A stretch of DNA of 64,000 nt from CAYYWP01 sp050176585 (GTDB lineage: Bacteria; Desulfobacterota; Binatia; HRBIN30; CADEER01): assembly GCA_050176585.1 (NCBI GenBank), contig JBFXHX010000001.1:124001-188000 (forward strand), in the 5' to 3' direction. Every line of letters begins with the position of its first letter. Positions within the stretch are counted from its first letter, which is position 1. The notes below the pieces were generated by a model. That model had not been told where the DNA came from. It did not search any database and saw only the letters and a program-made list of their open reading frames with translations. A program made the translations under genes and the position numbers. Below, piece after piece: positions 45,839 through 53,752 of the stretch.

Positions 45839-46264
45839 GTGACGAAGTCGTCGAAGAGCCGCAGGAAAGAGAGTGAAGCGGTCACCATCTTGCGCTTCAC
45901 CGGGGAGCATCTGTGGGTTCGCGCCGAGGCGGGCCGGGCGCAGATCGGCATCTCCGATCTCGGGCAGAACTCGATCGGCGAGGTCATCGCGGTCGAGCTG
46001 CCCGACGTCGGTGATATCATCGAGCGCGGCGAACCCTTCGGAGAGCTCGAATCAGTGCGGACCGTGCACGAGCTGGTGGCTCCGGTGACCGGCAGAGTCC
46101 GCGCGGTGAACGGCGACCTCGAAGACCACGCGTCGCTGGCCAACGAAGATCCGTATCACGAAGGGTGGCTGATCGAGGTCGAGCTCGAGGACGAGAGCGA
46201 GCTCGAGGCTCTCATGGCGACAGAAGATTACGAGGAATACGTCGCCGGCGCCGACGAGGAGTAG
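45839..46264 (+). CDS. GcvH-like protein lacking the lipoyl-lysine
   Basis: A 141-residue protein of the glycine-cleavage H-protein fold, GTG start after AAGGAG. HLWVRAEAGRAQIGISDLGQ, IGEVIAVELPDVGD and LVAPVTGRVRAVN align with normal GcvH. At the lipoylation hairpin, where GcvH has ESVK, this protein reads ESVR (Arg74, codon CGG), so it cannot be lipoylated at the usual site. The N-terminus has a basic extension and the C-terminus is strongly acidic. No gcvT, gcvP or lipoylation gene is near; a lipoprotein-type Pcm follows eight bases later. A non-catalytic or altered role is inferred. Confidence 0.85.
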   Translation: MTKSSKSRRKESEAVTILRFTGEHLWVRAEAGRAQIGISDLGQNSIGEVIAVELPDVGDIIERGEPFGELESVRTVHELVAPVTGRVRAVNGDLEDHASLANEDPYHEGWLIEVELEDESELEALMATEDYEEYVAGADEE

Positions 46265-46272
46265 ACGCCGCG

Positions 46273-47046
46273 GTGGCTGCGCGGTGGCGCGCCACAGCCC
46301 TCCTGTTGGCGGGATGCATGGTGGCAGGGTCCGACGCCGACCAGACCGCAACCGGGGCACCACTGGACACGCCGGCACAAGCAGCTGCGCGCCGCACCAT
46401 GGTGAACGAACAGCTGCGCGCGCGTGACATCACCGATCCACGCCTGCTGGCGGCAATGGGCAGCGTGTTGCGCCACGCCTTCGTCCCCCCCGATCAGGTA
46501 GACGAAGCGTACGGCGATCACGCGCTGCCGATCGGGCGCGGGCAGACGATCTCGCAGCCATACGTCGTCGCGCTGATGACCCAGCTCCTGGCGCTGCGGG
46601 GCGGCGAGCGCGTCCTCGAAGTCGGCACCGGCTCCGGCTATCAAGCCGCGGTGCTCGCCCAGCTGGCGCGCGAGGTGTACTCGATCGAGATCGATCCCGA
46701 GCTGGCCGAAACGGCGCGCAAAGCGCTGCGCCGCGCGGGCGCCGCGAACGTGCACGTGCGCGCCGGCGACGGCTTTTACGGGTGGCCGGAGGCGGCACCG
46801 TTCGACGCCATCGTGATCACCGCGGCCACCCCGCGCGTGCCGGATGGGTTGCGCGATCAGCTCCGCGAGGGCGGTCGCATCGTCGTTCCACTGGAGCGCC
46901 CTGGGGGCGAGGAGCTGGCCGTCGGGGTGCGCCATGGCGACGACATCAAGTGGACCTGGCACGGCGGGGTGCGCTTCGTGCCCATGACTGGCGAGGTGCG
47001 AAAGACGCCGGGCGAGCAGGACAACGGCACGCCGCGCGGCCACTGA
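46273..47046 (+). CDS. pcm: protein-L-isoaspartate O-methyltransferase with lipoprotein signal
   Basis: A 257-residue SAM-dependent methyltransferase repairing isoaspartyl residues. The Pcm motifs VNEQLRARDITDPRLLAAM, RHAFVPP, GRGQTISQPYVVALM, VLEVGTGSGYQAAVLA and DAIVITAATPRVP are intact. GTG at 46273 gives an N-terminus with a short hydrophobic run and a perfect lipobox LLAGC (Cys15), so export and lipid anchoring are likely. An internal ATG at 46318 would remove this and give a cytoplasmic form. It is probably co-transcribed with the GcvH-like gene. Confidence 0.88.
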   Translation: MAARWRATALLLAGCMVAGSDADQTATGAPLDTPAQAAARRTMVNEQLRARDITDPRLLAAMGSVLRHAFVPPDQVDEAYGDHALPIGRGQTISQPYVVALMTQLLALRGGERVLEVGTGSGYQAAVLAQLAREVYSIEIDPELAETARKALRRAGAANVHVRAGDGFYGWPEAAPFDAIVITAATPRVPDGLRDQLREGGRIVVPLERPGGEELAVGVRHGDDIKWTWHGGVRFVPMTGEVRKTPGEQDNGTPRGH

Positions 47047-47100
47047 GCGAGCCGCTCGCGGTGACGCGCTAACCGCGAGATCGACTCGCGCGACCGCGCG

Positions 47101-47412
47101 CTAGTCGCGCCGGTCCACCCGGTAGAGCATCTCCCCCGGCTTGATCCAGCCGAGGCGCTCGCGCGCGACCTTCTCCAGGTACGCGTCGTCCGCTTCCAGC
47201 TTCTGCAAGTGATCGCGTACGCGCGCGTTACGCTGGGCGAGCGCAAACGCCTCGGCTTCCGCTTCGGCTTGCTGCGCGTGCAAGCGCTGAAGGTGCACGA
47301 CACCGCCACTGCCAAACACCGCCGAGACGGCGAACAAGAGCAAGAGCGCGAGGCCGGCGCCGACCACCGCTTTGAATTTCCACGGCAGCGGCGTTACATC
47401 GTCCTGGCGCAT
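47101..47412 (-). CDS. ftsB: FtsB/DivIC-family septum formation initiator
   Basis: A 103-residue bitopic protein with a cytoplasmic start, one membrane helix (about residues 15-35), and an extracytoplasmic coiled coil (LHAQQAEAEAEAFALAQRNA...LQKLEADDAYLEKVARERLG), ending IKPGEMLYRV, the FtsB/DivIC signature. It links cell-division proteins FtsL and FtsQ. It is divergent from enolase, 62 bases apart; eno-ftsB neighbourhood is widespread although usually in the same direction. Confidence 0.87.
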   Translation of the reverse strand: MRQDDVTPLPWKFKAVVGAGLALLLLFAVSAVFGSGGVVHLQRLHAQQAEAEAEAFALAQRNARVRDHLQKLEADDAYLEKVARERLGWIKPGEMLYRVDRRD

Positions 47413-47474
47413 CGTATCGGATGCGCGTTCTAGAACATCAGCGGGCTACGAGGCAATTGCGAGGGAGTTGTGTT

Positions 47475-48851
47475 GTGAAAATCCAGTCGGTGGTGGCACG
47501 CGAAATCCTCGACTCGCGCGGAAACCCGACCGTGGAGGTCGACGTAACCCTGCGCAACGGCGCGGTCGGCCGTGCGGCGGTACCTTCGGGCGCTTCGACC
47601 GGCGAGCACGAAGCGCTCGAGCTGCGCGACGGCGGCGCCCGCTACGCCGGCAAGGGCGTTCGCAAGGCGGTCGCCAATGTGAACCGCGTAATTGCGCCGC
47701 GGTTTCGCGGGCGCGACGCCAGCGACCAGCAGGGAGTCGACCGCTTGCTGATCGAGCTCGATGGCACCGCCACGAAGCGCCGTCTCGGCGCGAACGCCGT
47801 GCTCGGCGTGTCCCTGGCAGTGGCGAAAGCCGCGGCCGCGGCCGCCGGTGAGCCCCTCTTCCGCTATTTGGGCGGCCGCAAAGCCGTCACGCTGCCGGTG
47901 CCGATGATGAACATCCTGAACGGCGGCGCGCACGCCGACAGCTCCGTCGATCTGCAGGAGTTCATGGTGGTCCCGATCGGAGCGTCGAGCTTCTCGGCTG
48001 CACTGCGCATCGGGACCGAGATCTTCCACACGCTGAAGACCGTCCTTCGGTCGCGCGGCCTTGGCACCGCGGTCGGCGATGAGGGCGGGTTCGCACCCAA
48101 TCTGCGCTCGAACGAGGAAGCGCTGGAGGTCATCCTCGAGGCGATCGAGCGCGCCGGATACAAGGCCGGTCGCCAGGTGGCGATTGCCCTGGACCCGGCC
48201 ACCAGCGAGCTGTTCGAGGATGGCGTGTACGTCTTTCGCAAGTCGGACGGCGCGCGGCGCACCGCGGCGGACATGGCGGAGTACTGGAGCGACTGGGTAT
48301 CGCGCTACCCTATCGTCTCCATCGAAGATGGGCTCGCCGAGGACGACTGGTCCGGATGGCAGGCGCTCACGACCCGGCTCGGCGGGCGTGTGCAGCTGGT
48401 CGGCGACGACCTATTCGTCACCAACACCGAGCGGCTCGCGCGCGGTATCGAGCGCGGCGTCGGCAACTCGATCCTGATCAAGCTCAACCAAATCGGGACG
48501 CTCTCCGAGACGCTGGACACCATCGCGTTGGCGCGTGCGCATGGGTACACCACCATCATCTCCCACCGCTCCGGCGAGACCGAAGACGCCACCATCAGCG
48601 ACCTCGCGGTCGCCACCAATGCCGGCCAGATCAAGACCGGTAGCCCGTGCCGGGGCGAGCGCACCGCCAAGTACAACCAGCTCCTGCGCATCGAAGAAAT
48701 GCTCGGCAAGCGCGCCGTGTACCCGGGCCGCGCCGCGTTCCCGTCACGAGGGCGCAACCGACCGGCCGCGTCGGGGCGCGCCGCCTCGCCGCGCACCGCT
48801 GCGCGCGCCCGGCCGGGCGCGGGCCGCAGCGCCGGCGCCCGGCGCGGCTGA
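47475..48851 (+). CDS. eno: enolase with basic C-terminal tail
   Basis: A 458-residue glycolytic enzyme (2-phosphoglycerate to phosphoenolpyruvate). GTG at 47475 follows GAGGGAG. Visible: AREILDSRGNPTVEVDV, VPSGASTGEHEALELRDGG, the MMNILNGGAHADSSVDLQEF loop, GDEGGFAPNL, IALDPATSE, SIEDGLAEDDW, VGDDLFVTN, LIKLNQIGTLSE and ISHRSGETED. After KYNQLLRIEEMLG the protein carries a tail of about 37 residues rich in Arg, Ala and Ser that normal enolases lack. Confidence 0.97.
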   Translation: MKIQSVVAREILDSRGNPTVEVDVTLRNGAVGRAAVPSGASTGEHEALELRDGGARYAGKGVRKAVANVNRVIAPRFRGRDASDQQGVDRLLIELDGTATKRRLGANAVLGVSLAVAKAAAAAAGEPLFRYLGGRKAVTLPVPMMNILNGGAHADSSVDLQEFMVVPIGASSFSAALRIGTEIFHTLKTVLRSRGLGTAVGDEGGFAPNLRSNEEALEVILEAIERAGYKAGRQVAIALDPATSELFEDGVYVFRKSDGARRTAADMAEYWSDWVSRYPIVSIEDGLAEDDWSGWQALTTRLGGRVQLVGDDLFVTNTERLARGIERGVGNSILIKLNQIGTLSETLDTIALARAHGYTTIISHRSGETEDATISDLAVATNAGQIKTGSPCRGERTAKYNQLLRIEEMLGKRAVYPGRAAFPSRGRNRPAASGRAASPRTAARARPGAGRSAGARRG

Positions 48852-48973
48852 CCATCGCCACTCCCCGTGCTGCAGACCCGCGGATCGGCGGCGGGCGCGC
48901 CGCGCCCGCGTCCTTTGCCGTTTGCGCAAATCGCGATGGAAGGGGCCCGCCCCCTCGGCTATACAGCGCCGCC

Positions 48974-49534
48974 ATGTTCGCGACCCTCGCCGTCGCCGTG
49001 GCGCTGATCGCCTGGGCGATCTGGACATACAATAGGCTGATCGGCCTCAAGAACCAGGTCGACAACGGCTGGCGGCAAATCGACGTGCAACTGAAGCGCC
49101 GGCGCGACCTGATCCCCAACCTGGTCGCCGCGGTACGCGGGTACTTCCAGTACGAAGGCGACGCGCTCGAGCGCGTGATCGCCGCGCGCGCTCGCGCCGC
49201 CGCAGCGCCGTCCGTGCACGACAGCTCGGCCGCGGAAGCCGACCTGAGCCGCGCACTCCGCCAGCTTCTCATGGTGGTCGAGAACTACCCTCAGCTGCGC
49301 GCCAACGAGAACGTTCTCCAGCTCCAGGAGGAGCTCACGACCACCGAGAACCAGCTCGGCTTCGCCCGCCAGTACTACAACGATGTCGTCACGCGCTTTA
49401 ATACGCAGCGCGAGGTCTTCCCGGCCAGCTTGATCGCCAGTGCCTCGGGCTTCAACCGCGCCGAGCTGTTCGCGGCCGATGACGAGGACCGCGCCGCACC
49501 GTCGGTCGACCTCTCCCTGCGCCCGAACCGGTGA
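48974..49534 (+). CDS. LemA family protein
   Basis: A 186-residue protein with one N-terminal membrane helix (residues 3-20) and the helical LemA domain: YNRLIGLKNQVDNGWRQIDV, QLKRRRDLIPNLVAAVRGY, then VVENYPQLRANENVLQLQEE and ARQYYNDVVTRFNTQREVFP. LemA proteins are envelope-associated and often sit next to an M48 protease, as here. The ATG at 48974 gives the standard N-terminus. Its TGA overlaps the GTG of the protease gene. Confidence 0.93.
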   Translation: MFATLAVAVALIAWAIWTYNRLIGLKNQVDNGWRQIDVQLKRRRDLIPNLVAAVRGYFQYEGDALERVIAARARAAAAPSVHDSSAAEADLSRALRQLLMVVENYPQLRANENVLQLQEELTTTENQLGFARQYYNDVVTRFNTQREVFPASLIASASGFNRAELFAADDEDRAAPSVDLSLRPNR

Positions 49535-50442
49535 ACTTCGTCGAGCAACAGCGCCGTAACCGCCGCCGCACGCTTTTGCTGATCGCGGTGTTCGTCGCGC
49601 TGCTCGCCGGCAGTGGCGTCGCGCTCGACGTTGCATTGATCGGTGCGCCCATACCGATTGCGACCATCACCTCTGTGGTAATCGCGGGTGCCGTCGCATT
49701 GCTGGGCTGGCGGGGTGGCGCGGACTGGGTGATGTCCCGCCTCCTGGCCGAGCCGCTGCGGCCGCGCGAACCCGAGCACCGCCAGCTCGAGCACATCGCC
49801 CGCGAGCTCGCCATAGCGGCCGGCGTCCCGCGCCCGCGGCTGTTCGTGATCCCGGATCCGTCGCCGAACGCGCTCGCAGCCGGTGTCCAGCGCGACCGCT
49901 GTGCGATCGCAGTGACCACCGGGGCGCTCGCGTTGCTCGACCGCGAGGAGACCCAAGGCGTAGTGGCGCACGAGCTCGCGCACATCTGCAATCGCGATAC
50001 GGCGGTGATGACGCTGGTGTCGATCTTGTTCGGCGGTCTCCTGATGCTCGCCGACTGGGCGAGCCGGAGCCTGGCGTTCGCCCGTCCCGCCGGGCGTGCC
50101 GCCAGCCCGCTCGCGCTGCTCTGCGTTCCGCTGCTGATCCTGATCGCACCGCTGCTCTCCCGCGGGCTCGCGGCGGCCGTTTCGAGGCAACGCGAGTATC
50201 TGGCGGACGCCAGGGCGGTAGAGCTCACCCGTAATCCGGAGGGGCTTGCGCGTGCGCTGGAAAAAATCGCCGGCAGCGAGTTCCCCTTGCGCGCGGCCAC
50301 CCGCAGCACCGCGCACCTGTTCATCGCCAGCCCGCTGCGCCCGCGCGCAACTGCCGAGCCGTCCGCCTGGGCCGCGCTGTTCGCGACTCACCCGCCCTTG
50401 GCCGAGCGGATCGCCCTCCTGCGCGGTGGGCACACGGCCTGA
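49531..50442 (+). CDS. M48-family membrane metalloprotease (HtpX-like)
   Basis: A 303-residue zinc protease with two N-terminal membrane helices and two more in the middle. The active site is VVAHELAHICN (HExxH), with the third ligand in SRQREYLADARAV. HtpX-type proteases degrade misfolded membrane proteins. GTG start overlaps lemA (GTGA). The LemA/M48 pair is a common association; HtpX itself often has different spacing, so the name is kept general. Confidence 0.92.
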   Translation: MNFVEQQRRNRRRTLLLIAVFVALLAGSGVALDVALIGAPIPIATITSVVIAGAVALLGWRGGADWVMSRLLAEPLRPREPEHRQLEHIARELAIAAGVPRPRLFVIPDPSPNALAAGVQRDRCAIAVTTGALALLDREETQGVVAHELAHICNRDTAVMTLVSILFGGLLMLADWASRSLAFARPAGRAASPLALLCVPLLILIAPLLSRGLAAAVSRQREYLADARAVELTRNPEGLARALEKIAGSEFPLRAATRSTAHLFIASPLRPRATAEPSAWAALFATHPPLAERIALLRGGHTA

Positions 50443-50444
50443 TC

Positions 50445-51014
50445 ATGCCGACGAAGCCGGCGGCGTGCCCACACTGTGGTGTCGCCATGCGCCAGGTGAG
50501 CGCCTGGGCGCGCAGCGGCTATTTCCTCGTGCTCGATCAGTGCCCGCAGTGCGGCGGCATCTGGTGCGATCGCTGGGAGCTCTACTCGCTCGATGCGGAG
50601 CAAGCGCGGCAAATCGACGCGGTCGATACCGCCAGGCTGCACGATCAGTGGCACGCCCCGGCGGGCGCTGGCCAGTGCCCGCGCTGCACGTCGGAACTGA
50701 CGCCGTTCAGCGACCCCGCCGTACCGCCCGACGCGCGCATCGAGCGATGCCCCGTCTGCGACGGCATGTGGATGAATCGCGGTGAGCTGGCGCGCTTGAA
50801 GTCGCGGCCCGGTACGCCGCGCGCGCGGGCCGTGACCGCGCTGACCGGGCGCTTGGGCGCAGCCGCGGGATGGTCACAGGTCACCAACCTGGACGCCGCT
50901 ACCTATGCCCACGACGACCCGCCGGCCGCGGCCGGCGATTGGCGGGACTGGTTACGACAAGCCGGGCCGTGGCTGGCACTCGCGGTGTTGCTGCGCCTGT
51001 TTTTGGCTCGTTGA
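50445..51014 (+). CDS. protein with two zf-TFIIB-like zinc ribbons and a C-terminal membrane helix
   Basis: A 189-residue protein following the M48 protease by two bases. Two zinc ribbons: ACPHCGVAMRQV...QCPQCGGIWCDRWEL and QCPRCTSELTPF...RCPVCDGMWMNRGEL, each CxxC...CxxC. A C-terminal hydrophobic helix (GPWLALAVLLRLFLAR) anchors it to the membrane. zf-TFIIB proteins of this kind are uncharacterised; co-transcription with lemA and M48 suggests an envelope protein-quality role (inference). Confidence 0.85.
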   Translation: MPTKPAACPHCGVAMRQVSAWARSGYFLVLDQCPQCGGIWCDRWELYSLDAEQARQIDAVDTARLHDQWHAPAGAGQCPRCTSELTPFSDPAVPPDARIERCPVCDGMWMNRGELARLKSRPGTPRARAVTALTGRLGAAAGWSQVTNLDAATYAHDDPPAAAGDWRDWLRQAGPWLALAVLLRLFLAR

Positions 51015-51190
51015 GTGTGTCGCGCCGGGTCGAGTGCGCCGCGCGACCTGATGGGCTCTACACCTTGTCCGACAAGGGTTTTTGCTACACGCAGCCGGTC
51101 ATCTCTAAAACGCTCTGCTATGGACGGCGCCCGGGCGCCTCCCAACATCATTCTACTTTGGCGATTTGCTCGTCCCAACGGTCCGAATCC

Positions 51191-51256
51191 GGTTTAAAAA
51201 AAAATTTCCAAAATGCTATTCGCCTGTTGACCACGCCTTTGCAGTTTTCCTATAAG
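51191..51256 (+). promoter_or_regulatory. strong promoter with UP-like A-tract for the lysine-rich gene
   Basis: In an AT-rich island inside the 334-base gap 51015-51348. TTGACC (51227-51232) and TATAAG (51251-51256) are 18 bases apart. An uninterrupted run of nine or more A plus T-rich sequence lies at about 51192-51211, where an UP element would contact the RNA polymerase alpha subunits. This is the clearest sigma70-type promoter in the window. Transcription would start near 51263, giving a leader of about 86 bases. The rest of the gap shows nothing recognisable. Confidence 0.65.
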
Positions 51257-51348
51257 TTTTCCCGTATGGGTGGTGGGTGGCTGTTGAGGACAGTGCCTGT
51301 GATGAGAGGGGCCAAGAACGCTTAACCGAACTCTGCGAGGAGGAACAC

Positions 51349-51435
51349 ATGCCAGCAGCGAAGAAGAAGGCAGTGTCGAAAGCGAAGAAGAAGGCTCCGG
51401 CAAAGAAGAAGGCAACTGCGAAGAAGAAGAAGTAA
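51349..51435 (+). CDS. 28-residue lysine-rich micro-protein
   Basis: ATG at 51349 follows GAGGAGGAACAC, a near-ideal ribosome-binding site. The product is built from repeats of the AKKK type (MPAAKKKAVSKAKKKAPAKK and eight more residues), half of it lysine. This resembles the tails of histone-H1-like and HU-type bacterial proteins, so nucleic-acid binding is a reasonable guess. It has its own promoter and terminator. It is far below usual gene-calling length, and the high AAG use differs from the GC-rich neighbours. Confidence 0.7.
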   Translation: MPAAKKKAVSKAKKKAPAKKKATAKKKK

Positions 51436-51526
51436 CTCGAGCAACTCGAAGCACCACCTGAGCGAGGCCATTCACTAGGCCCGAGTTTTTCCCTCTCGCA
51501 CAGACACGAGCCTACGGGCTCACGAG

Positions 51527-51556
51527 AAGGCCTTCCGGACATCCGGAGGGCCTTTT
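51527..51556. terminator. intrinsic (Rho-independent) terminator
   Basis: Perfect hairpin AAGGCC-TTCCGGA-CA-TCCGGAG-GGCCTT followed by T residues (GGCCTTTTC). The mirror strand also ends in A/T, so it could serve both the lysine-rich gene and the convergent patatin gene, although the T-tract is better on the plus strand. It lies 91 bases after the micro-protein stop codon. Confidence 0.75.
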
Positions 51557-51620
51557 CACTTGTCCGGCCAGTCGGGCGCCGCGGGTTGCGGCAGGACTGG
51601 CGAACCCGCCTGACCGGCGT

Positions 51621-52970
51621 TCATGCCACGCGCAGGCGCCGTTTGGGGGAGTCGCTCGTCAAGGCGGTCTTGGCCGCGGCCGCGCGGTCCTCGCGCATGC
51701 GCCCGATGTTCTCGCGCACTGCGCGGCGGCTGAGGGTCAAGCCGTATCGCTGCAGCACCGCCTTCACTTCATCGTACTGCCGCTCGATCGATTCGGTGAC
51801 AGACACATAGCCCATCTCGGCGGCGCGCAGCCGCTCCCAGTACGAGAGCGCGTTTAGCTGGAAGAAGTGGACGTCCGACTCGCTCGGCTCGATGAGCACG
51901 ATGTCGCCGCGGAAGCTCGGGTCATCGCGGTACTCGCGCAAGGCATGCTGCAGGCGGGAGTGCAGCAAAGTGCGGAACACCTGGTTCAGGACCGTGAGTA
52001 TGCCGGCGTCGGCCAGCAGTGGAGCATCGGCGGTGTAGCGGCCGGTGGCGCGATCGAGCCGGCGAGGGACGCGGTTCGAGAACGGGCGGAACGGGTTGTA
52101 ACAGATGATCAGGTCGGCTCCATGCTCGATAGCGACGTCGAGATTGGCCGTGCGGCGCACGCCGCCGTCGACGTAGTCGACGGCTCCGATGCGGGCGGGC
52201 TTGTAAAAACCCGGGAGCGCCGTGGACGCCTGAACGGCCTCGGAGATCGCCAGCGAGGTATCCTCGTCGTGCCCGAACACGACGCGCTCGGCCGTGTCGA
52301 GATTCATGGCGCTGATGTACAGCTCGCGCCCCGTGCGGCGATGCAGGGTACGGAAATCGTTCGACAGGCCGGCGCGGCGGAGGTTCCGGCGGATGTAGCG
52401 TTCGATCGGCGCGTTGTCGAAAAGCCCGCTCGGCAGGTGATCGACGATGGAGGGAAAGTCGCGATGCGACCAGATCGCCTCGGCGATCGGCGTGAGCAGC
52501 CGCGGCAGGGCGCCCGGGGTGGGATGGCGCGCAATGTCCTTCAGGGCGCGCCGTAGCTCGCGCCCTAACGCCGGCGTGTTGGAGAGCACGTCGGTCAGGG
52601 AACCGGGGACGAAGGCGAGGACCGCGAGCAGGTACTCCAGCGGCCGTTTCATCAACAGCGATGGGTCGAACCCATAGAAATCGCGCGCGCGAAAGCGGTC
52701 TATCGCTGCAGATCGCCCGTCCAGGCTCTTGATCATCTCCGCCGGGCTGATGGCGGCGGACAGCGGGGCCGCGAGGACGGCGCCGACGGACAGGCCGACA
52801 TAGGTGTCGAACTCGGTGGTCTTGCGGGTGACCAGGAAATCGTCGAGCGCCTTCAAACCGCCGAGCTTGAACGCCCCGCCGGTGATCGCGCCGCCGGCGA
52901 GCACGAGGGCGATCTTCGGGTTGCGCTTGCGCGCCGCCCGCTGGCTCTTTTGGACGATGGTGATGCCCAC
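51621..52970 (-). CDS. patatin-like phospholipase family protein
   Basis: A 449-residue lipid acyl hydrolase. The catalytic features are the oxyanion loop LAGGAITGGAFKLGGLKAL, the nucleophile elbow GLSVGA (GxSxG) and the dyad Asp in YVDGGVRRTANL. A long insertion between the two parts (about residues 90-260) distinguishes it from minimal patatins. It starts with a short basic N-terminus and has no signal peptide. Substrate unknown. Confidence 0.9.
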   Translation of the reverse strand: MGITIVQKSQRAARKRNPKIALVLAGGAITGGAFKLGGLKALDDFLVTRKTTEFDTYVGLSVGAVLAAPLSAAISPAEMIKSLDGRSAAIDRFRARDFYGFDPSLLMKRPLEYLLAVLAFVPGSLTDVLSNTPALGRELRRALKDIARHPTPGALPRLLTPIAEAIWSHRDFPSIVDHLPSGLFDNAPIERYIRRNLRRAGLSNDFRTLHRRTGRELYISAMNLDTAERVVFGHDEDTSLAISEAVQASTALPGFYKPARIGAVDYVDGGVRRTANLDVAIEHGADLIICYNPFRPFSNRVPRRLDRATGRYTADAPLLADAGILTVLNQVFRTLLHSRLQHALREYRDDPSFRGDIVLIEPSESDVHFFQLNALSYWERLRAAEMGYVSVTESIERQYDEVKAVLQRYGLTLSRRAVRENIGRMREDRAAAAKTALTSDSPKRRLRVA

Positions 52971-53017
52971 GCCGCCTCGTCAAGCCGTGGGACGATAATG
53001 ACCCATGACGCAAGTGG

Positions 53018-53752
53018 TCAAGGACGGCGCGCGGCGGCCAACGGCGTACCGGTCTCGAGCTCGTAGCGGCCTTCGGCCAGACCGGCGTGGGTGTCCAACA
53101 CGCGCCAATATCCGTCGAATACGTAGCCGAACAGCGGGCAACCGGCAGCCAACATCGCGGGATACGTTTGTCGCGTGATGCTGAACCGGCCCGTGCCGAG
53201 GTACTGGAACACCTCGGGCTCGAATACGTGGACCCCGGTGAACATCAAGCTCGTGAGCGGCTCGGGGACGCTGGCCGGAATGCCCAGAAAGCGCCGGATG
53301 CGCTGCTGCGCATCGATCTCGATCAGGCCGTAACGCGCCGCGTCGCGGTCGGCGCGGAGGACCATGGTGGCCAGCGCGCCGCGGGCGATGTGCGCTTCGA
53401 TGAGCGGCCGCAGGTCGAGATCCATGACCATGTCGGAGTTGAGCACCACGAAGCGGTCGCCCGCGAGCAGGGCTTCGGCGTGGCGGATGGCGCCGCCGGT
53501 ATCGAGAATGGGGTCCTCTTCCGAATAGGTGATCGACACGCCGTAGGCGGTGCCGTCGCCGAGCGCGGCGCGAATCTGCTCGCCGCGGTGGTGGAGATTG
53601 ATCACGACCTCGCCGATACCGGCGGCGCGGAGGAGCGCCAGCGGATACGCGATCAACGGCTGGCCGCCGACCCGCACCAGCGGTTTGGGGATGCGGTCCG
53701 TCAGCGGGCGGAGCCGGCTGCCGAAACCGGCGGCGAGGATCATCGCCTTCAC
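53018..53752 (-). CDS. sugar-1-phosphate nucleotidyltransferase (MurU-like)
   Basis: A 244-residue nucleotidyltransferase with MKAMILAAGFGSRLRPLTDR, then the IPKPLVRVGGQPLI motif, NSDMVMDLDL (metal-binding Asp) and FTGVHVFEPEVF. The closest functional analogue is MurU, which makes UDP-MurNAc from MurNAc-1-phosphate. The upstream overlapping kinase supports this, because AmgK and MurU act in sequence in the anabolic recycling of cell-wall sugars. GDP- or GlcNAc-type specificity cannot be excluded. Confidence 0.85.
   Translation of the reverse strand: MKAMILAAGFGSRLRPLTDRIPKPLVRVGGQPLIAYPLALLRAAGIGEVVINLHHRGEQIRAALGDGTAYGVSITYSEEDPILDTGGAIRHAEALLAGDRFVVLNSDMVMDLDLRPLIEAHIARGALATMVLRADRDAARYGLIEIDAQQRIRRFLGIPASVPEPLTSLMFTGVHVFEPEVFQYLGTGRFSITRQTYPAMLAAGCPLFGYVFDGYWRVLDTHAGLAEGRYELETGTPLAAARRP

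Noticed and set aside
51194..51475. A Ser/Leu-rich minus-strand frame opposite the lysine-rich micro-gene.
   Set aside because: It is the antisense of AAG repeats (CTT runs) and has no ribosome-binding site.
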